From Anaerolinea sp. (lineage in GTDB: Bacteria; Chloroflexota; Limnocylindria; Limnocylindrales; CSP1-4): a DNA stretch of 44,013 bases. A model generated the notes under the pieces. The model worked only from the letters and a program-made list of their open reading frames with translations, made no database searches and was not told the DNA's origin. Below are positions 39,411 through 44,013 of this stretch, in pieces. Within the stretch, counting starts at the first letter, position 1; each line of letters begins with the position of its first letter. A program made the position numbers and the translations under genes. The stretch spans positions 1-44,013 of the forward strand of contig PNKK01000020.1 of assembly GCA_013822395.1 (NCBI GenBank), in the 5' to 3' direction.

Positions 39411-40206
39411 GCTCGGTGGACAGGTCGCCTTCATCACCGGCGCGGCCCACGGGCAGGGGCGCGCCACCGCCCTGGCCCTCGCCCGGGAGGGCGCCCGGAT
39501 CGCGGCCTACGATGTGGTTCGGCCGCTGCCGTACCCGGGCTATGCGCTCGGTACGCAGGATGACCTCGAATCGCTCGCCGCGGCGATCGGTGAGCTCGGA
39601 TCGGAGTGCCTGGGGTTCGCCGGCGACGTCCGCGATGACGTGACGGTCAGCGCCGCGGTGGACCAGACCGTCGCCCGATTCGGCCGGATCGACATCCTCT
39701 TCAACAACGCCGGCATCTGTGCCTATGGCCTGGCGCACGAGCTGACCGAGGATGCCTGGGACGCGATGATCGACATCAACCTGAAGGGCCCCTGGCTGGT
39801 CGCGCGCAGAGTCATCCCGGTGATGATCCGGCAACGCTCCGGCGTGATCATCAACAACTCGTCGATCGCGGGTCTCCGGGGGATGGGGCGGCTCAGCCAC
39901 TACGCGGCGTCCAAGTGGGGCTTGACCGGGCTGACGAAATCGTGGGCCATCGAGCTGGCGCCCCACGGGATCCGGGTCAACTCCATCCACCCGACCGGGG
40001 TGAACACGCCGATGAACGATGGCCTGGCCTGGCTCGAGGGGGCGACGCCGGAGGAGATCGCCGAGCGCTCGGCGGGCAACCTGCTGCCGGTCCCATGGAT
40101 CGAGCCCGAGGACGTAGCCCAGGCAGTCCTGTACCTGGCCTCGGAGCGGGGTCGCTACATCACCGGGTCGCAGCACGTGCTCGATGCTGGGCTGCTGACG
40201 CGCTGA
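39403..40206 (+). CDS. SDR oxidoreductase, mycofactocin-dependent type
   Basis: A 267-residue dehydrogenase. The motif FITGAAHGQGRATALALARE carries the TGxxxGQGR form typical of mycofactocin-coupled SDR enzymes, with an insertion after the second strand (RPLPYPGYALGTQDDLESL), NNAG, SHYAASKWGLTGLTKSWA (Tyr-x3-Lys intact) and the HPTGVNTPM loop. These enzymes oxidise alcohols with tightly bound NAD(H) recycled by mycofactocin. No mycofactocin biosynthesis gene is in the window. Coupling to the AhpD-like gene suggests a catabolic pair. Confidence 0.85.
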   Translation: MAELGGQVAFITGAAHGQGRATALALAREGARIAAYDVVRPLPYPGYALGTQDDLESLAAAIGELGSECLGFAGDVRDDVTVSAAVDQTVARFGRIDILFNNAGICAYGLAHELTEDAWDAMIDINLKGPWLVARRVIPVMIRQRSGVIINNSSIAGLRGMGRLSHYAASKWGLTGLTKSWAIELAPHGIRVNSIHPTGVNTPMNDGLAWLEGATPEEIAERSAGNLLPVPWIEPEDVAQAVLYLASERGRYITGSQHVLDAGLLTR

Positions 40207-40399
40207 ATCGGTCGAAGTTCCACGGCGAAGTCGCAAGCCGAGGGGACCGACCGGACGCGCTGACCGTGTTCCGGGTTTGATAGGCAGACTGGAGGTCCTC
40301 TGCGCGGATGCGGCCGCGGCAGTGGGCCGAGCTCGTGGAGATGGCCGAGCGGCCGGCGGAGCTGGTGGACTCCGAAGCGCCTGGTGGCCCTCTTCGTCC

Positions 40400-40635
40400 C
40401 GTGGCCATCTGCGCCGACCGTCGCCAGGCCCACGAGGTAGTCGCTCGTCTCGGAGCGGAGGCGCGCGACGTCGACGATGCCAGACAGGTCCACGAGCTGC
40501 CCCGCCCGCGCCAGCTCGGCCACGAGCGCCGGCCGGGAGACGAGCGCGACGTCGGGGAGGTCGCCCGCCGCGACGCGCGCCTCGAGCAGCGCCTCCGTGT
40601 CGGTCGCCCACGTGATGTCGATCCCTGTCCCGTCG
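40400..40635 (-). pseudogene. Fragment of a sugar-type ABC transporter substrate-binding protein
   Basis: On the minus strand about 80 codons match the middle of an AglE/MalE-like binding protein: GIDITWATDTEALLEARVAA, GDLPDVALVSRPALVAELAR, AGQLVDLSGIVDVARLRSE, then LATVGADG. Upstream a stop lies near 40684 and there is no signal peptide; downstream the frame becomes unrelated sequence where a GxxYG strand is expected. Both ends of the gene are missing, so this is a remnant. It lies next to the tRNA gene. The other parts of 40207-40689 hold no recognisable gene. Confidence 0.68.
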
Positions 40636-40689
40636 CTAGGGCACCGAACCCTGGCTCGCGCCGGCCGCAGCTCAGGGCACGCTCAGGGT

Positions 40690-40765
40690 TGGTAGGGGAG
40701 CCTGGATTCGAACCAGGGACCGGCCGTGTATAAGACGGCTGCTCTCACCGCTGAGCTACTCCCCC
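40690..40765 (-). tRNA. tRNA with anticodon UAU (predicted tRNA-Ile)
   Basis: A complete 76-base cloverleaf ending in an encoded CCA. Acceptor stem GGGGGAG/CTCCCCT, D arm GCTC-GAGC, anticodon stem GCCGT/ACGGC around loop CTTATAC, variable CGGTC, T arm CCTGG-TTCGAAT-CCAGG, discriminator A. Bases 34-36 are TAT, which would read AUA isoleucine codons directly. Most bacteria instead read AUA with a lysidine-modified CAU tRNA, so this is unusual. A TACGAT hexamer lies six bases upstream of the 5' end. Confidence 0.9.
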
Positions 40766-40979
40766 GCCGCGATCGTACACCGAGCACCGAGGCGGTTATC
40801 GACGGCCACCCGCGACTCCGGATGCGACGGTGGGGCGCGCTCGGCGAGCGAATGAGTTCCACCGATGCCCTGCTGGCCTGACCGGTCGCAGGGCGCACAC
40901 GCCGACGAGCCGTGCCCTGTGCATCGAGGATCGGTGTCTCATGGTGCCACCGGGGCCGACTGGAGCGCGGTCCCGTCGG
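40766..40979. other. Intergenic, no gene seen
   Basis: Upstream flank of the tRNA and 3' flank of the small hypothetical gene at 40980. It has no recognisable coding frame, repeat or RNA. Confidence 0.4.
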
Positions 40980-41282
40980 TCAGCGGCGCGGACGGCGGAT
41001 CCGATCGGCGAACGCGCGGATCGAGAACGGTCTGGGCCGGAGCGGTTCTGGTCCAGACGGCGGCGCGGTAAACGCGACGGAACCGCCGGGCGTCGACGGC
41101 ACGCGACCATCGGTCGCGTGTAGCATCGCCAGGAGCTGGACCTCCTCGTCCGTCATCTCGGCCGCGATCGGCAGGTCGTCCGGGGTGACGGGACGCGGCG
41201 TGTGGGCCACCGTGACCGGCGGCCGCGCATAGGCCGAGGCGCCATAGAGCTTCGGGAGCGCGACGTGCTGCTGCTCGTCCAT
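40980..41282 (-). CDS. Small hypothetical protein
   Basis: A 100-residue protein from ATG 41282. The first half has a distinctive, protein-like pattern (LPKLYGASAYARPPVTVAHT, PRPVTPDDLPIAAEMTDEE followed by a Leu-rich helix), while the second half is Pro/Arg-rich and probably disordered. No membrane segment, signal peptide or known domain. The ribosome site is weak. It stands alone between the tRNA and the membrane-protein gene. Confidence 0.55.
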   Translation of the reverse strand: MDEQQHVALPKLYGASAYARPPVTVAHTPRPVTPDDLPIAAEMTDEEVQLLAMLHATDGRVPSTPGGSVAFTAPPSGPEPLRPRPFSIRAFADRIRRPRR

Positions 41283-41405
41283 GGGCTCGAACCTGTTCTC
41301 CCCAGCATGACCGCGGCTCCCGATTCGCGGGACGGCGCCACGATAGCGCCTGGTCCGGCTCGGCGCCAACCGATCCGGCGCCCCTGCGAGAACCGCTCCC
41401 GCCCG

Positions 41406-41795
41406 TCAGGTGAGGAGCGGTCTGATCACCTGGCTGACGACGACGAGCACGAGATAGGCGATCGGGGCGGCCGCGAAGAGCCCGAGCGCGGCGCTCCAGC
41501 CGGTCCGCGTGGCCCGGCTGCCGGCGCCCCGCGGCAGCGGGACGATGAGGTAGGTGATCAGGCTGCCGAGCCCGAGGACGAGCACCACGTCCACGATCAC
41601 GAACAGGGTGCGGAGGTCGCCGCCCGGCAGCCGCGCGCCGCGTGCAAGCGCGACGTCATACCCGAGATACAGGACGCCCAGCACGGCGGCGACCGTGAGG
41701 TTCGCGACAACCGCGCGGACGACCGGTCGCGGGGCATTGCGGAACTGCCGCCACCGGATCTCCCACCACGATCGACGCGGAGGTCGCGCGATCAC
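41406..41795 (-). CDS. Membrane protein, three transmembrane segments
   Basis: A 129-residue protein from GTG 41795. After a basic amphipathic N-terminus (RSWWEIRWRQFRNAPRP) come hydrophobic helices at about residues 29-50, 63-85 and 105-125. The start lies one base after the stop of the aminotransferase gene, so the two are one transcript. Family unknown. Confidence 0.72.
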   Translation of the reverse strand: MIARPPRRSWWEIRWRQFRNAPRPVVRAVVANLTVAAVLGVLYLGYDVALARGARLPGGDLRTLFVIVDVVLVLGLGSLITYLIVPLPRGAGSRATRTGWSAALGLFAAAPIAYLVLVVVSQVIRPLLT

Positions 41796-41796
41796 G

Positions 41797-43035
41797 TCAG
41801 CCCTCGCCCAGAATCGGCAGGATCCGGCGCGCCGGAAGCGACTCCGGGGTGTGCTCGGCGAGGAGCCGAACGCCCCCGATGAACCGATCGAGCTCCTCCT
41901 CCGAGGTGAAGAACCCGACGCTGATCCGGAGCGCGTCCAGGAGTGGGATCGTCCGCGCGATCGCGAAGACCCTGGCCCCGAGCTCATCGAGGGCAGCTTG
42001 TGGCGCCCAGCCCCCGATCCGGAAGGACACGAGCGTGGCCATCTGTTCGCGTGGCGTGAGCAGCTCGACGCCGGGAACGGCGGCTAGCGCATCCGCGGCG
42101 CGGCGGGCCATGGCCCGCCCCCGCCGGTGCACGTACTCGAGCCCGACGTACATCGACAGCCAGCCGATGGCCCTGGCCATGCCGACGACGGACGGGCGGT
42201 GATAGCCGGCCGTCTCGAACCGCCGGGCGTCCGGATGCCACTCCCCCTTGCCCCGCGAGTCATACGACGCGAGCGAGAAGTGCCCGGTGAGTGAGGGCCG
42301 GATCCGGTCGAGCGATCCGCGGGCGACCCAGAGCGCACCCATCCCCTCGGGCCCTAGGAGCCACTTCTGCGCAGGGACCGCGTAGGCATCCGCCCCAAGC
42401 TCACGGACCGACACCGGGATCGCGCCGGCGGCCTGGGCACCGTCGACGACGACGACCACGTCCCGCTCACGGGCCAGCGCCGCGATCCGGGCCACGGGCA
42501 GCACCGCGCCGGTCGACCACAGGACATGCGAGACCGAGACGAGGCGAGTCCCGGGGACGATCGCGCGATCGAACGCGGCCAGGGTCCGCTCGTCGTCCGA
42601 TCCGTCGCCCACGTCGGCAAAGCCGAGGTCGACCCCGATGCGGTCGCGCAGCGCGTAGAGCGGCCCCAGGGCGCCGGCGTGCTCCTGGGTCGTCGTCACG
42701 GCCCGGTCGCTTGGTCGCCAGTCCAGGCCCCACGTCGCGATGTTCATGCCGTCGGTCGTGGCGTGGGTCAGGGCGACCTCCTCGAGGTCGCTGCCGATGA
42801 CCGCCGCGACACCGGCACGCGCCTCCGCCATCCGCTCGAGCGAGCCGAGGTGGTAGTCGACGTGCGCTCGCCCGATGTCACGCTCGTAGGTCTCGAGCTC
42901 GGTCATCGCGGCGACGACCTCGGCCGGCATCGGCCCGACGGACCCCGTGTTGAGGTGAATCCCCGAGGCCAGCGCGGGCAGTGCGGCGCGGATCGCGGCG
43001 AGCTTGTCCGCGTCGGTCATGAAGGGGGAGACCAC
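41797..43035 (-). CDS. Class V aminotransferase / cysteine desulfurase-like PLP enzyme
   Basis: A 412-residue PLP enzyme of the NifS/isopenicillin-N-epimerase group. Seen: HLNTGSVGPMPAEV at the N-terminus, TTDGMNIATWGLDW, the PLP-contact Asp in VVVVDGAQAAGAIPV, and the Schiff-base lysine in AVPAQKWLLGPEGMGALWV. No cysteine-rich desulfurase loop is evident, so an amino-acid lyase or epimerase role is as likely as sulfur transfer. GTG 43035 lies six bases from a TATGAT hexamer and may be the first base of a leaderless mRNA; ATG 43020 is the alternative. Divergent from the rhodanese gene. Confidence 0.87.
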   Translation of the reverse strand: MVSPFMTDADKLAAIRAALPALASGIHLNTGSVGPMPAEVVAAMTELETYERDIGRAHVDYHLGSLERMAEARAGVAAVIGSDLEEVALTHATTDGMNIATWGLDWRPSDRAVTTTQEHAGALGPLYALRDRIGVDLGFADVGDGSDDERTLAAFDRAIVPGTRLVSVSHVLWSTGAVLPVARIAALARERDVVVVVDGAQAAGAIPVSVRELGADAYAVPAQKWLLGPEGMGALWVARGSLDRIRPSLTGHFSLASYDSRGKGEWHPDARRFETAGYHRPSVVGMARAIGWLSMYVGLEYVHRRGRAMARRAADALAAVPGVELLTPREQMATLVSFRIGGWAPQAALDELGARVFAIARTIPLLDALRISVGFFTSEEELDRFIGGVRLLAEHTPESLPARRILPILGEG

Positions 43036-43040
43036 GCCCG

Positions 43041-43047
43041 TATCATA
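43041..43047. promoter_or_regulatory. Shared -10 element of a compact divergent promoter
   Basis: The palindrome GTATCATAC gives TATCAT on the plus strand (43041-43046) and TATGAT on the minus strand (43042-43047). Transcription from the minus -10 would start at about the GTG of the aminotransferase gene (43035), and from the plus -10 at about 43053. Only one polymerase could use it at a time. No good -35 was seen for either direction. Confidence 0.45.
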
Positions 43048-43085
43048 CCGACCATGTGCGGCTCTCCCGCCCGCCGACGCCACTC

Positions 43086-43934
43086 GTGAGCACCTTCGCG
43101 CGGCCGGAGTTGATCGCCACGCCGGAATGGCTCGCGGACCAGCTGGGGCGCCCCGACGTCCGTGTCCTGGACGTCCGCTGGCGGCCGGACGGGACCGGCG
43201 CTGCGGCCTTCGCGGCCGGGCACATCCCGAGCGCCGCGTACATCGACTGGCGCGCTGAGCTCATCGAGGCTGAGAGCGCGGAGGCGGGTCCGGGGCTCAG
43301 GCTCGCCGGACCGGATCGGATCGCCGCGGCAATGGCTCGGGCGGGCATCGGTGACGGGACAAGCCTCGTGATCTACGACGACTCCATCGGCCTGTACGCG
43401 ACCCGGGCGTGGTGGAGCCTCCGGGTGTATGGGTTCGAGTCGGCCCGGGTCCTTGACGGCGGGCTTCCCGCATGGATCGGCGAGGGACGGCCGCTCTCGA
43501 ATGCCAGCTACCCGCCGGCGCCGGCCGTCTTCACGCCTCGCGCGAACCCGCGGATGCGCCTCGCGACGGCCGATGTCCGGGCGCTCCTCGGCTCACCCGA
43601 CGTCCTCTTGATCGACGCCCGGGCGGCCGCGGAGTACCGTGGCCTGGAGGGCAACTCACGGCGGCTGGGGCACATCCCGGGTGCGATCAACGTCGCGGTC
43701 GGCTCGATGCACGTGCCCGGTACACAGCGCCTTCGTGACGGTGCGGAGCTCCGCGGTTTCCTGCTCAAGGCGAACGTCGCGCGCGGCCGCCGGATCGTTG
43801 CCTACGACGGAGCCGGTGTCGCGGCGGCGAAGCTGGCCTTCGTGCTTACGCTGCTCGGGTACGAGGACGTCGCCGTGTACGACGGCGGCTGGTCGGAGTG
43901 GGGTGACCGACTGGACCTGCCGGTCGATCGCTGA
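43086..43934 (+). CDS. Two-domain rhodanese-like protein, active-site Cys replaced by Asp
   Basis: About 282 residues forming tandem rhodanese domains: residues 10-135 (VRVLDVRWRPDGT, AGHIPSAAYIDW, SLRVYGFESARVLDGGLPAW) and 160-280 (DVLLIDARAAAEYRGLEG, GHIPGAINV, LTLLGYEDVAVYDGGWSEWG). In thiosulfate/mercaptopyruvate sulfurtransferases the second domain has Cys in the YCGSGVTA loop; here it reads AYDGAGVAA, with Asp241 instead of Cys. Persulfide chemistry by this site is therefore not expected. GTG 43086 gives the family start; GTG 43056 is an in-frame alternative that suits a leaderless mRNA. Confidence 0.85.
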   Translation: MSTFARPELIATPEWLADQLGRPDVRVLDVRWRPDGTGAAAFAAGHIPSAAYIDWRAELIEAESAEAGPGLRLAGPDRIAAAMARAGIGDGTSLVIYDDSIGLYATRAWWSLRVYGFESARVLDGGLPAWIGEGRPLSNASYPPAPAVFTPRANPRMRLATADVRALLGSPDVLLIDARAAAEYRGLEGNSRRLGHIPGAINVAVGSMHVPGTQRLRDGAELRGFLLKANVARGRRIVAYDGAGVAAAKLAFVLTLLGYEDVAVYDGGWSEWGDRLDLPVDR

Positions 43935-44013
43935 GGCCCGCAGCCGGACGGCCCTGATCAACTTAATCGGAGGTCTCGGCCTGCTCCGCTCACCTGTCCG
44001 GCTGGGGTCGCCG

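Overview
The window is very GC-rich bacterial chromosome, densely packed, with frequent GTG and TTG starts and many 4-base ATGA/GTGA gene overlaps. The gene content fits a high-GC, probably non-sporulating member of the Chloroflexota (perhaps a soil or freshwater Limnocylindria/Ellin6529-type lineage): HspR-type heat-shock control, Lon, a CsoR-family regulator, tandem KimA-like permeases, a liv operon and mycofactocin-type SDR enzymes. The lineage is an inference from gene style only; there is no rRNA here. No prophage, insertion sequence or convincing CRISPR array was seen.

Layout, left to right. 1-2.5 kb: the N-terminal part of a class II fructose-bisphosphatase and purH, separated by a duplicated GC-rich repeat. 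2.5-3.6 kb: a two-helix membrane protein and a cupin. 3.8-12 kb: one leftward heat-shock run, hsp20 - hspR - lon - dnaJ/cbpA - clpB - CoA-pyrophosphatase-like NUDIX, read from one promoter in which a HspR-box-like dyad covers the -35. 12.3-18.3 kb: a leftward potassium-type cluster (two KimA-like APC/USP permeases, a UspA protein, two TrkA/RCK proteins). 18.3-19.8 kb: a metallophosphoesterase and an RsmG with a repetitive insertion. 20.1-20.6 kb: a perfect inverted pair of DnaA-box-like 9-mers, then csoR with a perfect CsoR operator lying in its promoter.

20.6-22.8 kb: a rightward operon joined by ATGA overlaps (Cys-rich protein, PD-(D/E)XK-like protein, hypoxanthine phosphoribosyltransferase, membrane protein). 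22.9-28.1 kb: a complete leftward branched-chain amino-acid ABC operon livK-H-M-G-F with a hairpin ahead of livK and another between livK and livH. 28.5-32.6 kb: GNAT acetyltransferase, a NYN-domain RNase-like protein with a long RGG/basic tail, DNA polymerase III delta prime, acylphosphatase.

32.6-41.3 kb is the most accessory part. It holds palindromic repeats, an SDR lacking the catalytic lysine, a perfect 11-bp dyad, a 48-bp tandem repeat, and a three-gene operon of a small protein, a PD-(D/E)XK nuclease-like protein and an acyl-ACP-thioesterase-like protein. It continues with an apparently orphan VapC-like PIN protein, a two-repeat beta-domain protein, a zinc-ribbon protein, a 3 x 20 bp tandem repeat, an AhpD-like/SDR pair, a decayed sugar-binding-protein fragment and a tRNA with anticodon UAU. 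41.4-44 kb: a membrane protein and a class V aminotransferase face a rhodanese-like protein whose active-site Cys is Asp, across a very short divergent promoter.

The best candidates for something undescribed are the nuclease/partner pair at 34340-35337 with its repeat-rich upstream region, and the twin 36-bp repeats with identical 72-bp period at two unrelated loci.
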